Assembly (NCBI RefSeq): GCF_033558715.1
Contig: NZ_CP114606.1
Location: forward strand, 2,108,001-2,172,000
Direction: 5' to 3'
Length of the DNA stretch: 64,000 nt
From: Acinetobacter sp. YWS30-1
GTDB taxonomy: Bacteria; Pseudomonadota; Gammaproteobacteria; Pseudomonadales; Moraxellaceae
In this document: positions 26,260 through 36,019 of the stretch, one piece after another
Layout of the letters: each line of letters opens with the position of its first letter
Numbering within the stretch: position 1 is the first letter of the stretch
Position numbers and translations under genes: made by a program
Notes under the pieces: generated by a model
Databases searched by the model: none
The model's input: the letters and a program-made list of their open reading frames with translations, nothing else
Told to the model about the DNA's origin: nothing

Positions 26260-29232
26260 TTATTCCTCTACTGTATTGTCATCATCTTTTTCAGCTGCTT
26301 GTGCATCAGTTACATCATCAGCTGCAGATTCAGTATTTTCAATATCTTCCAATATTTCCAACTCATCTTCAACTGCTTCAATCGCTTCCACACCCACCAG
26401 TTTTTCATCTTCAGCCAGACGGATCAGACGAACACCTTGTGCATTACGGCCAGTCTGTGCCACTTCAGAAGCACGGGTACGAACCAGAGTGCCGCCATCA
26501 GAAATTAGCATCAGTTCTTTAGATGCGTCAATCGCAACTGCACCGACCAGCTCACCGTTACGTTCTGAGGTCTTAATCGCAATTACGCCCTTACCGCCAC
26601 GTTTCTTGGTTGGGAAGTCATCTACCGGGGTACGTTTACCATAACCATTTGCAGAAGCACACAGCACTTCACCGGTTTCAGGTACCACCACTAGAGATAC
26701 GATACGGCTAATGAAGTTAGCTTCAGTTGCATCTTCATCATCAGATTCAATATCTGCATCTTCTGCATCTTCAACCTGAGAAGCACCGATGGTCACGCGC
26801 ATACCGCGTACACCTTTGGCTGAACGACCCATTGAACGTACGTCAGTCTCTGCGAAACGAATTGCTTTACCTTCGTTCGAGAACAACATGATTTGCTGTT
26901 CACCGTCAGTAATCGCAACACCAATTAAGGTGTCATCGCCATTCAGTTCAATCGCACGTAAACCGTTTGAACGAACATTCGAGAATTGTTCCAGTTCTAC
27001 ACGTTTAATCGTACCGTACTCAGTCGCCATAAACACATAGAAGTTCTTACGAACAGCTTCGGCTTGCTGTGCAAAGTCATTGATGATGTCAGCATCAAGA
27101 TCAGTGGTTGAAAGTGCTAAACCAAGCTCTTTCAATTGAACACGCAGTGCATCAGAAATATCATCTGCACCATCTTCAGATTCAGCAAGAGCAGCTTCTA
27201 GTGCCGCAAAGTGACTATTGATCACTTCATTGGTTTGCAGCTGGGCAGCATTGGTCTTCACAAATGCCTTGAAGTCAGCCAGACGTTCTTTGAATTTCTT
27301 CGGTGCATCAATCACTGGCAAGATAGCAGTAATGGTTTCGTTGTCATCCAGCGGCAACAAGTTCACCATTGGGCGACCTTTGGCACCACGCGAAGCTTGT
27401 GGCACCTCATAAACTTTCAGGCGATAAACCTTACCGACATTGGTGAAGCAAAGTACCGTAGCATGGTTCGATGTTACAACCATGTGCTGGATGTAATCGT
27501 CTTCTTTCATGCTGGTTGCAGACTTACCACGACCGCCACGACGTTGCGCAGCATAGTCAGATAATGGTTGAGTTTTCGCATAACCAGTTTTTGAAACCGT
27601 AAGAACCATTTGTTCTTCAGGAATCAGGTCTTCACGAGAGAAGTCGATACGAGACTCAACGATATCTGTTTTACGCGCATCGCCATATTGCTGAAGAATT
27701 AGCGCTAGCTCTTCTTTAATCACGTTCATCAATAAGTTGAAGTCATTTAAGATGGCTGTGTATTCAGCAATTTGACCTAAGATTTCAGAATATTCAGCTT
27801 GAAGTTTATCCTGCTCAAGACCGGTCAAACGGTGTAAACGCAATTCCATAATCGCGTTGACTTGAGTCGGAGATAAACGATACACATCGCCATCAATACC
27901 AAATGGACGGTTTGGATCTTCACCTTCAATTTCATCAGGACGTACAGAAACAGCACCCGCTTTTTCGAGCAAGGCTGCTACACCGCCTGCTGCCCACTCG
28001 CCTGCCTGTAAACGCTCACGCGCTTCAGCCGGGTTGGCAGAAGTTTTAATGGTTTCGATGATGGCATCAATATTTGCCAGAGCAACGGTTAAACCTTCTA
28101 AAATATGACCACGTTCACGTGCTTTGCGCAGTTCGTACATAGTACGACGTGTCACGACTTCTTGACGGTGACGAATAAACGCAGCGATGATGTCTTTCAG
28201 ATTCATCAATTTCGGCTGGCCATTGTCCAGGCAAACCATGTTAATGCTGAAAGAATTTTCTAACTGTGTATTCTGGAACAGGTTATTGACGATGACTTCA
28301 GCATTTTCACCACGCTTCAGGTCAATCGCAATACGCATCCCTTCTTTGTCAGATTCATCACGAAGTTCAGAAATGCCTTCAAGTTTTTTCTCTTTGACCA
28401 GCTCGGCGATACGTTCAATCGTTTTCGCTTTGTTGACCTGATAAGGAATTTCTGTGAAGACAATCGTAGTACGGCCAGATTTGGCATCTTCTTCAAAGTG
28501 ATATTTACCACGAATATGCAAACGGCCTTTACCGGTACGATAGGCATCCACGATACCTGATTTACCGTAAATAATACCGCCCGTTGGGAAATCTGGACCG
28601 GAAATGTATTCCATCAAACCTTCGATGCTGATATTTGGATTATCTGCATAAGCCAGACACGCATTCACTACTTCAGTCATGTTGTGTGGCGCCATATTGG
28701 TCGCCATACCGACTGCAATACCAGCCGCACCATTCACCAACAGGTTCGGAATACGAGTTGGCATGACTTGCGGAATACGCTCAGAACCGTCGTAGTTATC
28801 TTCCCAGTCAACTGTATCTTTTTCCAGATCGGCCAGTAATTCATGGGTTAGCTTACGCATACGAACTTCGGTATAACGCATTGCCGCAGCGCTATCGCCA
28901 TCGATCGAACCAAAGTTCCCTTGACCATCAACCAGTTGGTAGCGCAGACTAAAGTCCTGAGCCATACGGACAATGGTTTCATAAACAGCAAAATCACCAT
29001 GTGGATGATATTTACCGATGACATCACCTACAACACGGGCAGACTTTTTGTAAGCTTTGTTGTAGTCATTGCCCAATTCGTGCATTGCGAAAAGCACACG
29101 ACGATGAACAGGTTTTAGACCATCTCGTACATCCGGCAAGGCACGTGAAACAATCACGCTCATTGCATAGTCTAAATACGAGTGCTTGAGTTCATCCTCA
29201 ATGGCAATCGGTCTAATTTCCGATACGCTCAT
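26260..29232 (-). CDS. gyrA: DNA gyrase subunit A, with Phe81 in the quinolone-resistance region
   Basis: GyrA is the breakage-reunion subunit of gyrase, which introduces negative supercoils with GyrB. The catalytic Tyr is Tyr120 in AAMRYTE. The QRDR reads [10 protein letters not shown]: residue 81 (Ser83 in E. coli numbering) is Phe, encoded by TTT at 28990-28992, whereas Ser is wild type; Glu85 is the usual residue. Ser substitutions here are a well-known cause of fluoroquinolone resistance. The protein has 990 residues, against about 875 in E. coli. The excess includes an insert near residues 643-730 (nt 27043-27306) and an acidic insert near 818-840, both in the C-terminal wrapping domain. 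AAGGAG lies 6-11 bp before the ATG. Confidence 0.97.
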   Translation of the reverse strand: MSVSEIRPIAIEDELKHSYLDYAMSVIVSRALPDVRDGLKPVHRRVLFAMHELGNDYNKAYKKSARVVGDVIGKYHPHGDFAVYETIVRMAQDFSLRYQLVDGQGNFGSIDGDSAAAMRYTEVRMRKLTHELLADLEKDTVDWEDNYDGSERIPQVMPTRIPNLLVNGAAGIAVGMATNMAPHNMTEVVNACLAYADNPNISIEGLMEYISGPDFPTGGIIYGKSGIVDAYRTGKGRLHIRGKYHFEEDAKSGRTTIVFTEIPYQVNKAKTIERIAELVKEKKLEGISELRDESDKEGMRIAIDLKRGENAEVIVNNLFQNTQLENSFSINMVCLDNGQPKLMNLKDIIAAFIRHRQEVVTRRTMYELRKARERGHILEGLTVALANIDAIIETIKTSANPAEARERLQAGEWAAGGVAALLEKAGAVSVRPDEIEGEDPNRPFGIDGDVYRLSPTQVNAIMELRLHRLTGLEQDKLQAEYSEILGQIAEYTAILNDFNLLMNVIKEELALILQQYGDARKTDIVESRIDFSREDLIPEEQMVLTVSKTGYAKTQPLSDYAAQRRGGRGKSATSMKEDDYIQHMVVTSNHATVLCFTNVGKVYRLKVYEVPQASRGAKGRPMVNLLPLDDNETITAILPVIDAPKKFKERLADFKAFVKTNAAQLQTNEVINSHFAALEAALAESEDGADDISDALRVQLKELGLALSTTDLDADIINDFAQQAEAVRKNFYVFMATEYGTIKRVELEQFSNVRSNGLRAIELNGDDTLIGVAITDGEQQIMLFSNEGKAIRFAETDVRSMGRSAKGVRGMRVTIGASQVEDAEDADIESDDEDATEANFISRIVSLVVVPETGEVLCASANGYGKRTPVDDFPTKKRGGKGVIAIKTSERNGELVGAVAIDASKELMLISDGGTLVRTRASEVAQTGRNAQGVRLIRLAEDEKLVGVEAIEAVEDELEILEDIENTESAADDVTDAQAAEKDDDNTVEE

Positions 29233-29437
29233 GCATACTCCTTATTCTACAAGCCAGATTTGGCTTGCATTTATATGTCGTAAATCCAGCTATAAATTGG
29301 CTCAAAAAAAAGCTGAACCAATATTAAAATTTAGTCGTACAGTATAGCATAATCTAGGCTAAATTTACCTGTTTCAGCCCCAACTATCCACAGGATTTTT
29401 AGTAGAAATTTTAATCACTTCACAATATTTTGATATT
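29233..29437 (-). promoter_or_regulatory. gyrA upstream region with leader hairpins
   Basis: On the minus strand, a candidate -10 TATACT lies about 115 bp before gyrA, without a clear -35. Two hairpins follow in the leader. One is an imperfect TTGGTTC/GAGCCAA pair. The other is a perfect CAAGCC/GGCTTG pair with a 6-base loop ending about 20 bp before the start codon. gyrA promoters are usually supercoiling-sensitive; nothing here proves that. Confidence 0.3.
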
Positions 29438-29460
29438 AAAAAACCTCTGCTTGCAGAGGT
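29438..29460 (-). terminator. Intrinsic terminator after the membrane-protein gene
   Basis: On the minus strand ACCTCTGC/GCAGAGGT forms a perfect stem followed by T6. It lies 30 bp past the stop of the 221-aa membrane protein. Confidence 0.8.
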
Positions 29461-29489
29461 TCATTTTTTTCTTCAAAAAAGCAAGTCAC

Positions 29490-30155
29490 TTAAATATGAA
29501 GTTTAGAATCTATATCGGACAAATCATCTTCAGCTATGACCTGACTAGTTGATTTTGTCACAGCACAATCTTGCTTCATTAATGGATAAGCGACCAGGAA
29601 TAAGCCGATAATAAGCGGAAATTCGTATAGTTCTTCCATCAAATCTTTATAGATAAAATCTGTAAAAATAAAATGAATAAAAAACCGATTATGTTCAATG
29701 CCATCAGACATCAGCAAGCCAATGAAAGCTAATATGAGTGCCCAAATTGGAAGTGATACATGCTTAAACTTATAAGCAATTTCTTGACGCAAAGGTGCTA
29801 AAAACAGCATAAACACCACGGGTGCAATCACAAGAACCGAAATACCACGGAAATAGATTTTTGGCACTTCCGGGAAATAGTCACGTCCCCAACTGGTACT
29901 TCTACCAAACAGCATAATCCACCATGCAACTGACCAGAGCCAAAATTGTTTTTGACCTTTACTTAATTCAAATGGACGGATATAGAAAAAACTAAATACG
30001 GCAAAACTAAACAACATTAATGCTTGAATTGACTCAACTGCTGTAACCGTCATACCTCCTAACAAAGGAAGGTGCAAACTCGGGAGAAAAGGGAAAATCA
30101 AACAGCAGATCATCATTACCAAAATACTGACTGGTAACTGAAAATCAAATTTCAC
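29490..30155 (-). CDS. Multi-pass membrane protein of unknown function (221 aa)
   Basis: I do not recognise this protein. It has about six hydrophobic segments (near residues 9-28, 38-60, 75-88, 105-122, 135-152 and 180-195) and a hydrophilic tail. The SWGRDYFPEV and DGIEHNR segments carry conserved-looking charged residues. The start is taken as GTG 30155, because GGAG lies five bases upstream; a TTG seven codons earlier is the alternative. It is a single-gene unit with its own terminator. Confidence 0.65.
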   Translation of the reverse strand: MKFDFQLPVSILVMMICCLIFPFLPSLHLPLLGGMTVTAVESIQALMLFSFAVFSFFYIRPFELSKGQKQFWLWSVAWWIMLFGRSTSWGRDYFPEVPKIYFRGISVLVIAPVVFMLFLAPLRQEIAYKFKHVSLPIWALILAFIGLLMSDGIEHNRFFIHFIFTDFIYKDLMEELYEFPLIIGLFLVAYPLMKQDCAVTKSTSQVIAEDDLSDIDSKLHI

Positions 30156-30281
30156 GGATACTCCGCCAAATGGCAAGCTTAATAAAAGTTTAATATTAAC
30201 ACAAAATATACAATAACCAAAATTTCGAGTCAGAAATGGACGACTTGTTAGTTAGATTAATTATTTAGATTAAAAAAAAAG

Positions 30282-30309
30282 AAAAACGCTCCTAAAGGAG
30301 CGTTTTTTT
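30282..30309 (-). terminator. Terminator after etfA
   Basis: The stem AACGCTCC/GGAGCGTT with loop TAAA is flanked by long A and T tracts. It lies 17 bp past the etfA stop. Confidence 0.88.
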
Positions 30310-30325
30310 GAAACTGATTCAGAAA

Positions 30326-31258
30326 TTAGATTTTAGAAACCAATTCAGGAATTACAGTGTTCAGGTCACCTACTAACCAGTAGTCTGCTACTGCATTAAT
30401 TGGAGCTTCTTCATCTTTGTTGATCGCAACGATCACTTTAGATTCTTTCATACCTGCCAAGTGCTGGATCGCACCAGAGATACCTACAGCGATGTACAGG
30501 TCAGGTGCAACGATCTTACCAGTTTGACCAACCTGCATATCGTTAGGAACGAAACCAGCATCAACTGCAGCACGTGAAGCACCTTGAGCAGCGCCAAGTT
30601 TGTCAGCTAGTGGATCAAGGATTTTGTGGTAGTTCTCACCAGAACCTACACCACGACCACCAGAAACGACGATACGAGCAGCTGTCAATTCAGGACGTTC
30701 AGATTTAACGATTTCTTCATTAATGAACTTAGAAATACCAGCATCACCAGTAGAAGCAGCAGCTTCAACCGCAGCAGAACCACCTTCAGCAGCAACCGCA
30801 TCAAATGCAGTACCACGAACAGTTGCAACGATTACTGATTCAGAAGACTCAACAGTTGCAATCGCGTTACCTGCATAGATCGGACGCTTGAATGTATTTG
30901 CAGAATCAACAGCGATGATGTCTGTGATCATGCTGACATCAAGAAGTGCAGCAGCGCGTGGCAGAATGTTTTTGCCAGTTGTAGTAGAAGCAGCAAGAAT
31001 ATGGCTATAGCCTTTACCTAATTCTGCAACCAGTTTTGCTACGTTTTCAGCCAGTTGGTTTGCATAAGCAGCGTCGTCAGCAAGTAAAACTTTGCTTACA
31101 CCCGCAACTTTAGCTGCCTGATCAGCAACTGCTTGAGCGCCAGAACCAGCAACCAATACAGTGATATCACCACCGATTTTTTGCGCCGCAGCAACAACGT
31201 TTAAAGTAGCAGCGTTAAGTGCTTTGTTGTCGTGCTCAGCGATTACTAAAATACTCAT
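30326..31258 (-). CDS. etfA: Electron transfer flavoprotein subunit alpha
   Basis: EtfA binds FAD and, with EtfB, carries electrons from acyl-CoA dehydrogenases to ETF:ubiquinone oxidoreductase. It has 310 residues. The C-terminal FAD domain contains [14 protein letters not shown] and [20 protein letters not shown] motifs and the [27 protein letters not shown] segment, of which only part is quoted by pattern. It is 18 bp downstream of etfB. The glutaryl-CoA dehydrogenase in this window (60.1 kb) is a likely electron donor. Confidence 0.96.
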   Translation of the reverse strand: MSILVIAEHDNKALNAATLNVVAAAQKIGGDITVLVAGSGAQAVADQAAKVAGVSKVLLADDAAYANQLAENVAKLVAELGKGYSHILAASTTTGKNILPRAAALLDVSMITDIIAVDSANTFKRPIYAGNAIATVESSESVIVATVRGTAFDAVAAEGGSAAVEAAASTGDAGISKFINEEIVKSERPELTAARIVVSGGRGVGSGENYHKILDPLADKLGAAQGASRAAVDAGFVPNDMQVGQTGKIVAPDLYIAVGISGAIQHLAGMKESKVIVAINKDEEAPINAVADYWLVGDLNTVIPELVSKI

Positions 31259-31276
31259 GATTTTTATCCTTCTGTA

Positions 31277-32029
31277 TTAGATCACTTTCGCTTCGTTTTT
31301 CAATTTTTCTACAAGTTCGTCTACAGACTTCACTTGTACGCCAGCTTTACGCTCTGCAGGAGATTCAACTTTTACTGTTTTCAGTTTGGTTGTAGTAGTT
31401 ACACCGAAATCTGCAGGTAACTTGGTATCAAGCGGTTTTTTACGCGCTTTCATGATGTTTGGAAGAGCTGCATAACGTGGCTCATTCAAACGCAAGTCAG
31501 TAGTTACGATCGCTGGAAGTGATAATTCAACAGTTTGTAGACCACCGTCGATTTCACGAGTCACTTGTACTTTGTCGCCTTCAACTTTAACTTCTGAAGC
31601 GAATGTACCTTGACCTGCACCTAGAAGTGCACCAAGCATCTGACCAACCTGGTTAGAGTCGTCATCAATTGCTTGTTTACCAAGAAGGATCAATTGTGGT
31701 TGTTCAGCTTCAACAACGCCTTTTAGAATTTTAGCAACTTCTAGCGCTCCTAGTTGGCTGTCATCAGCTTCAACCAGAATACCGCGGTCAGCACCAAGCG
31801 CCATTGCAGAACGGATTTGTTCTTGAGCTTCTTTAGGACCAATAGAAACAACAACGATTTCTGAAACAGTTCCTTTTTCTTTTAAACGAACCGCTTCTTC
31901 CACCGCGATTTCACAGAATGGGTTAATTGACATTTTAACGTTTGTTAAGTCAACACCACTGTTGTCCGGCTTAACGCGAACCTTAACGTTGGCATCAACC
32001 ACACGTTTTACAGCAACAAGAGCCTTCAT
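31277..32029 (-). CDS. etfB: Electron transfer flavoprotein subunit beta
   Basis: EtfB is the AMP-binding partner of EtfA. The 250-residue protein starts [16 protein letters not shown]. It carries [35 protein letters not shown] and the C-terminal recognition loop [19 protein letters not shown] that docks to acyl-CoA dehydrogenases. It is first in an etfB-etfA operon. A GAGG-like site lies just upstream of the ATG. Confidence 0.96.
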   Translation of the reverse strand: MKALVAVKRVVDANVKVRVKPDNSGVDLTNVKMSINPFCEIAVEEAVRLKEKGTVSEIVVVSIGPKEAQEQIRSAMALGADRGILVEADDSQLGALEVAKILKGVVEAEQPQLILLGKQAIDDDSNQVGQMLGALLGAGQGTFASEVKVEGDKVQVTREIDGGLQTVELSLPAIVTTDLRLNEPRYAALPNIMKARKKPLDTKLPADFGVTTTTKLKTVKVESPAERKAGVQVKSVDELVEKLKNEAKVI

Positions 32030-32495
32030 GTAATCCTCGGCTGTTTTAGCAAATGTAAATGTTGAGAAAAGTTATAATAACTCTTCACTTAAATTTTTTT
32101 AGGTGCCCTATCTTGCAATGTGCACGGCATTTCGGTCAAGTCACAATTCAGCAAAGAGCTGTAAAAATGCGTAATTTTCCTTGAACGATGCGTTCACAAT
32201 TAATCCGTATCGATTTATTACAATGAATTTTATCAATATTTAATAAAATTTAACCTTTGATTTTTATTATGTTTTTATTTGATGAAACACATCAGAACTT
32301 TTGATTTTTGCTTATTAAATGCACAAATCCGTCCTAAGATTTGTGGAAAATGACTTATATTTAAAAATGACCGCTTTGGTCAGTTTGGACATAAAGCGAA
32401 ATTAATCAGGATTTATTCTACATATCTGCTCAATTTACTCCGCTTTATTTTGTTAGGTAGGTCTAAAAATCGGGTTGTCATCAATCTATAAATAT
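32030..32495. other. Long non-coding region upstream of etfB
   Basis: No ORF of note lies in about 465 bp. Two inverted repeats stand out: CACAAATC-N8-GATTTGTG at 32322-32345 (perfect 8-bp arms) and TGACC-N5-GGTCA at 32368-32382. They could be regulator sites for etfBA, which would need a long leader, or parts of an unrecognised small RNA. I could not find a convincing etfB promoter. Confidence 0.35.
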
Positions 32496-32528
32496 AAAAA
32501 AAGCATACTGGGAGCAGTATGCTTTTTT
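32496..32528 (-). terminator. Terminator after the LysE-family gene
   Basis: The stem AAGCATACT/AGTATGCTT with a 6-base loop is flanked by A-rich and T6 tracts, 15 bp past the stop codon. Confidence 0.88.
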
Positions 32529-32543
32529 AAAATACGCAATTGC

Positions 32544-33149
32544 TTAATTAATAATTAACCAGCTTGCAGCAAGGGCAAGTAAACCGCCTGAGGTGCCATC
32601 AACCCATTTCTGTTTACGCTCATCAATTTGTGTATTGCGGGTAATTCTGCTGAACAGAATGCTGAGAGCACAATAAACAATGAAAATCATACCGATAAAA
32701 ATAAAAGAGAGAATTAAGCCTTGGCTTACAGTATTTCCGCTTTTATCGATAAACTGCGGCAAGATCGCAAAATAGATCAGCATGCCTTTAGGATTGAGTA
32801 AGGCCGTAAAGAAGCCTTTTTTCACTGGATTAGCACTGGTCTTTTTCTCAATTTTCATTGAATTTTTGCTAAATACTGATTTCAACAGGCTACAAGCCAG
32901 ATAGAGCAAATAAGCAATACCCAACCAGCGAATCGCCTCAAACAATACCGGAAAAGACACGATAATGGCTGCGATTCCTATTGCTACCAAAATGGAATGT
33001 ACCAGATAACCTGAACAGATCCCGATGGTTGCCATCATGCCTGCTTTTGCATCTTTACCCATCACTTGAGACAGGATAAACAGCATATCTGGTCCAGGTG
33101 TAAAAATCAGGGGAAGCACGGTTAGTGCAAAAAGTGCAAATACAGACAT
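32544..33149 (-). CDS. LysE/RhtB-family amino-acid exporter
   Basis: A 201-residue inner-membrane exporter with six hydrophobic helices. The LysE/RhtB signature PGPDMLFILSQ is at about residues 18-28, GICSGYLVHS near 43-52, and NPKGMLIYFAILPQF near 116-130. It likely exports an amino acid. It diverges from an Lrp/AsnC-type regulator 112 bp away, the classic arrangement where the regulator senses the amino acid and activates the exporter. AAAGGAAAAGGA lies directly before the ATG. Confidence 0.88.
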   Translation of the reverse strand: MSVFALFALTVLPLIFTPGPDMLFILSQVMGKDAKAGMMATIGICSGYLVHSILVAIGIAAIIVSFPVLFEAIRWLGIAYLLYLACSLLKSVFSKNSMKIEKKTSANPVKKGFFTALLNPKGMLIYFAILPQFIDKSGNTVSQGLILSFIFIGMIFIVYCALSILFSRITRNTQIDERKQKWVDGTSGGLLALAASWLIIN

Positions 33150-33261
33150 TTCCTTTTCCTTTAAATCTTCGGAAAGTGGAATTAGTATCTGCGAATTTTT
33201 ACAAAATAGGCTTTCAATTTATTTTATAATAAGTACTATTTTTCGAATTATATTCTAATTT

Positions 33262-33756
33262 ATGAAAATATCTTCCAAGTCTGTGCGAGTAAAACTTGAT
33301 CGAATTGATAAAAATATCATTCATCACTTGCAAGCCAATGGTCGTATTCAGAATAACGATCTGGCACGTGAAATTGGACTATCCCCTTCTTCCTGCCTGC
33401 GTCGGGTAAAGTTGCTTGAAGATGCGGGCGTGATCCAGAATTACACGACCATTGTTGATTCACAGAAAATTGGTTTTCAGTTGATCCTATTTTCGCGGAT
33501 CTGGCTGGTCGGTCAGGATGCAGAAACCATTGATACTTTTATCGAGGCGATGAAAGAACTGCCTCAAGTGATGGAGTGCTATATCATTCTGGGTGAATGT
33601 GATGCGATGTTAAAAGTTGTGGTGCCTGATCTGGAAAGTTACCGTAAATTCCAGTCCACACATTTGACCAAGAAAAATGGTATTACCAGTGTCAAAACAG
33701 ATTTACCCAGCCAGATTATTAAACAAAGTTTTCAGTTACCGCTGGATGATTTATAA
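33262..33756 (+). CDS. Lrp/AsnC-family transcriptional regulator
   Basis: A 164-residue feast/famine regulator. The N-terminal helix-turn-helix covers about residues 12-60 (NDLAREIGLSPSSCLRRVKLLEDAGVI in part), and the C-terminal RAM ligand-binding domain includes VMECYIILGECDAMLKVV. It lies divergently beside the LysE exporter and probably controls it in response to an amino acid. The ligand is unknown. No Shine-Dalgarno is clear, so a start a few codons downstream remains possible. Confidence 0.88.
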   Translation: MKISSKSVRVKLDRIDKNIIHHLQANGRIQNNDLAREIGLSPSSCLRRVKLLEDAGVIQNYTTIVDSQKIGFQLILFSRIWLVGQDAETIDTFIEAMKELPQVMECYIILGECDAMLKVVVPDLESYRKFQSTHLTKKNGITSVKTDLPSQIIKQSFQLPLDDL

Positions 33757-33770
33757 AATATTTTAGCAAT

Positions 33771-33796
33771 AAAAAAGGATGACCTTAGTCATCCTT
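33771..33796 (-). terminator. Terminator for the 124-aa gene
   Basis: The perfect stem AAGGATGAC/GTCATCCTT with loop CTTA is followed on the minus strand by T6. It may also slow rightward transcription from the lrp-type gene, but there is no T tract on that side. Confidence 0.8.
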
Positions 33797-33804
33797 CATG
33801 TTCA

Positions 33805-34179
33805 TTAAACTTGTAAAAAGTCACGATGTACATGACTCAATTCAATCAATTCATAAGACTTCAGATCGAAAATATTCCAAATTTCGAGCGCGTCTTCTTT
33901 CAGGTCAACAGCTTTACTGGCTCGCTGCGTGGTCTGCCATTGCAGATCAGAAATCCATAGATAATACTGGTCTATCTTAGGATTATAAGCCTGCATTTTC
34001 CCTTCTGCATTAATCCCTTGCACGATTGCCCCTTCAGGGAGAACGGCTTCAATAGTGGGCAAGCTAATCTCAACAAAATGTTTGATCTGGCGTAAACCAT
34101 AACCCGCGAACATGTCTTTTTGAGCTGGGCTTAACTGCGCATACTTTTGTTGTATATCCGGGATAATTGCTGTGTCCAT
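33805..34179 (-). CDS. Hypothetical protein (124 aa)
   Basis: I do not recognise this small soluble protein. It has no signal or membrane segment. A helical N-terminal half (QQKYAQLSPAQKDMFAGYGL) precedes a strand-rich part containing YYLWISDLQWQ. It stands alone with its own terminator. Codon use looks like the neighbours, and no shadowing longer gene exists on the other strand, so it is probably real. Confidence 0.6.
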   Translation of the reverse strand: MDTAIIPDIQQKYAQLSPAQKDMFAGYGLRQIKHFVEISLPTIEAVLPEGAIVQGINAEGKMQAYNPKIDQYYLWISDLQWQTTQRASKAVDLKEDALEIWNIFDLKSYELIELSHVHRDFLQV

Positions 34180-34386
34180 AAAAATTCCAGTATCGAGATC
34201 GCTGATTTTCTTTTAAAAATTGATTACTATTTATACTTATATCCGAAAACAGCCATTTGAAAAATAAGACAATAGTGAAATATCTTTCCAACAGTATGTT
34301 CAGGTCATATTTTGAGCATGATACATGAAAGTTTTATGCCATGAATCCTAATCATACGACAAGCGGAAGAAAACTTTATATTTTTC

Positions 34387-35319
34387 CTATTCTTTATGCT
34401 GTGCCCGCGGATGCGCCTGATCATAAATCTGCGCAAGTCGATCAAAATCAATATGAGTATAAATTTGTGTAGTACTCAAATTGCTATGCCCCAACATTTC
34501 CTGAACGGCACGAAGATCACCGCTATTCGACAGCATATGACTGGCAAAACAATGCCGCAATAAATGCGGATGCAGGTCAACATTAACCCCTGCACGCTGC
34601 GCCTGAAACTTGACCCGGTTTTCAATTTGCCGTGCACCGAGCGGATTGCCTTTTTGGGTGATAAATACATTCGCGTCAGGTACAAAATCACCATTCCAGA
34701 GCGGATAAATTTTTAGCCATTCCATCAGACTATCTTTGGCTTTTGAACCAAAAGGCACCACCCGGGTTTTATTGCCTTTACCGGTAATACGGAGGAGCTG
34801 ACGATTAAAATCAACATCCTTGATTCTTAAGCTCTGAATTTCTGCCAAACGTAAACCACTGGAATAGAGTAATTCCAGAATCGCCTTGTCTCTCAACCAC
34901 ATTTGCTGCTGCGCTTCGGTTTCTGGAGCCGGCTGGTCCAGAATCTGGTTCACAGTTTCAATATCCACCATACCCGGCAAAGAACGTGATTGACGTTTCA
35001 ACTGAAAATCATCAGCCGGATTAAATGCCAGATACTGCGCCTGCTCTGCCCATTTCATGAACTGGCGAATCGAAGAAAGCATCCGCTGCAAGCTACTCGA
35101 ACTTAATCCGTACTGCTCGACTTTTTCAGCCAGAAATTGGCGTAAATCCGTGGCTTCCACATCATTGAGTGCAAGTTGTTGTACTGCGCAGAATTCCAGA
35201 AAATCAGCCACATCACGTTCATAGGCCTGTAAGGTATGTTTAGACTGGTTCTGGATCTCACGTTCTTTGAGCCAGATTTCGAGCAAGTCTTTTGCAGAAA
35301 GGTTTATTACTTGCTCCAT
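34387..35319 (-). CDS. xerC: Tyrosine recombinase XerC
   Basis: XerC, with XerD, resolves chromosome dimers at dif. The 310-residue protein has an N-terminal core-binding domain (about 10-95) and a catalytic domain with the complete set: Arg157 (SSGLRLAE), Lys181, His252 and Arg255 (HPHLLRH), His278 (LGHSN) and the nucleophile Tyr287 (TQIYTH). Its start overlaps the hydrolase stop by 13 bp. The dapF-...-xerC order recalls the dapF-yigA-xerC cluster of enterics. Confidence 0.95.
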   Translation of the reverse strand: MEQVINLSAKDLLEIWLKEREIQNQSKHTLQAYERDVADFLEFCAVQQLALNDVEATDLRQFLAEKVEQYGLSSSSLQRMLSSIRQFMKWAEQAQYLAFNPADDFQLKRQSRSLPGMVDIETVNQILDQPAPETEAQQQMWLRDKAILELLYSSGLRLAEIQSLRIKDVDFNRQLLRITGKGNKTRVVPFGSKAKDSLMEWLKIYPLWNGDFVPDANVFITQKGNPLGARQIENRVKFQAQRAGVNVDLHPHLLRHCFASHMLSNSGDLRAVQEMLGHSNLSTTQIYTHIDFDRLAQIYDQAHPRAQHKE

Positions 35320-35924
35320 TCAATTGACTCCAGCCAGGCTTCAATCAGTTCTGCGGTCTGTACTGGATGAGTCGCCGCAAAGAAATGATCCCCACCTTGA
35401 ATTATATGCAAATTTGCATGTTTAAAATTTTGCTTTAAGCATTTCCCCACCTGAACGGTGCTTAAAGCGTCTTGGTCACCCCAGATCAATAGAACAGGAA
35501 TCTCAAGACTGCTTAACTGTTTCAGGCTAAATTCAGTTTGATCTTGTAAAAACCAATCAGGGACAGCCTTAAACTGCTCGCGATAATCTATCCGCCAGTC
35601 AGCACAACTGAACTGTGATAGATCCACACCACCAGAAGTTGCCAATAAAACCAGTCCTTTGACTTTCTCTGGATGTTCGAGGGCAAGCCCAACTGCAAGA
35701 ACTCCCCCCATGGACTGGGCAACCAGAATCGAATCATCCTCAATCTGCTCTGTGATGAGTTCCTGCAGATCATGAAGATTTTGAATAGTTGAATTTGGTT
35801 CTACCCCATCGAAGCCCGGATATGTCAATATTTTTGTAGATTGATCTGTTTTTAAATGAGCCAACAACGGCTGCCAAAAGCCTTGGCTGCCTGATGCACC
35901 CGGTAAAAACACAAGCTGATTCAT
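35307..35924 (-). CDS. Alpha/beta hydrolase (205 aa)
   Basis: A compact alpha/beta hydrolase. The oxyanion region LPGASGSQGFW is near the N terminus. The nucleophile elbow is AQSMGG with Ser at about residue 70. Asp in LLIWGDQDALS and His in IQGGDHFFAATHP complete a plausible triad. The substrate is unknown. It occupies the slot between dapF and xerC and is translationally coupled to xerC. Confidence 0.82.
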   Translation of the reverse strand: MNQLVFLPGASGSQGFWQPLLAHLKTDQSTKILTYPGFDGVEPNSTIQNLHDLQELITEQIEDDSILVAQSMGGVLAVGLALEHPEKVKGLVLLATSGGVDLSQFSCADWRIDYREQFKAVPDWFLQDQTEFSLKQLSSLEIPVLLIWGDQDALSTVQVGKCLKQNFKHANLHIIQGGDHFFAATHPVQTAELIEAWLESIEWSK

Positions 35925-35968
35925 AGAGCTGTTGTGATATCAATTAAATATGGAATTCATCCTATCAT

Positions 35969-36001
35969 AAAAAAAGCACCGTACTATGTGCGGTGCTTTT
36001 T
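35969..36001 (-). terminator. Terminator after dapF
   Basis: The stem AAGCACCG/CGGTGCTT with a 9-base loop is flanked by A and T tracts and sits between the dapF stop and the hydrolase gene. It suggests hydrolase-xerC has its own promoter or depends on read-through. Confidence 0.82.
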
Positions 36002-36019
36002 AGAGAAATAAATGTGGGA

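Noticed and set aside
26276..27564. Several long open frames antisense to gyrA
   Set aside because: They mirror the gyrA codon pattern, have low-complexity Ser/Thr-rich translations and lack ribosome-binding sites.
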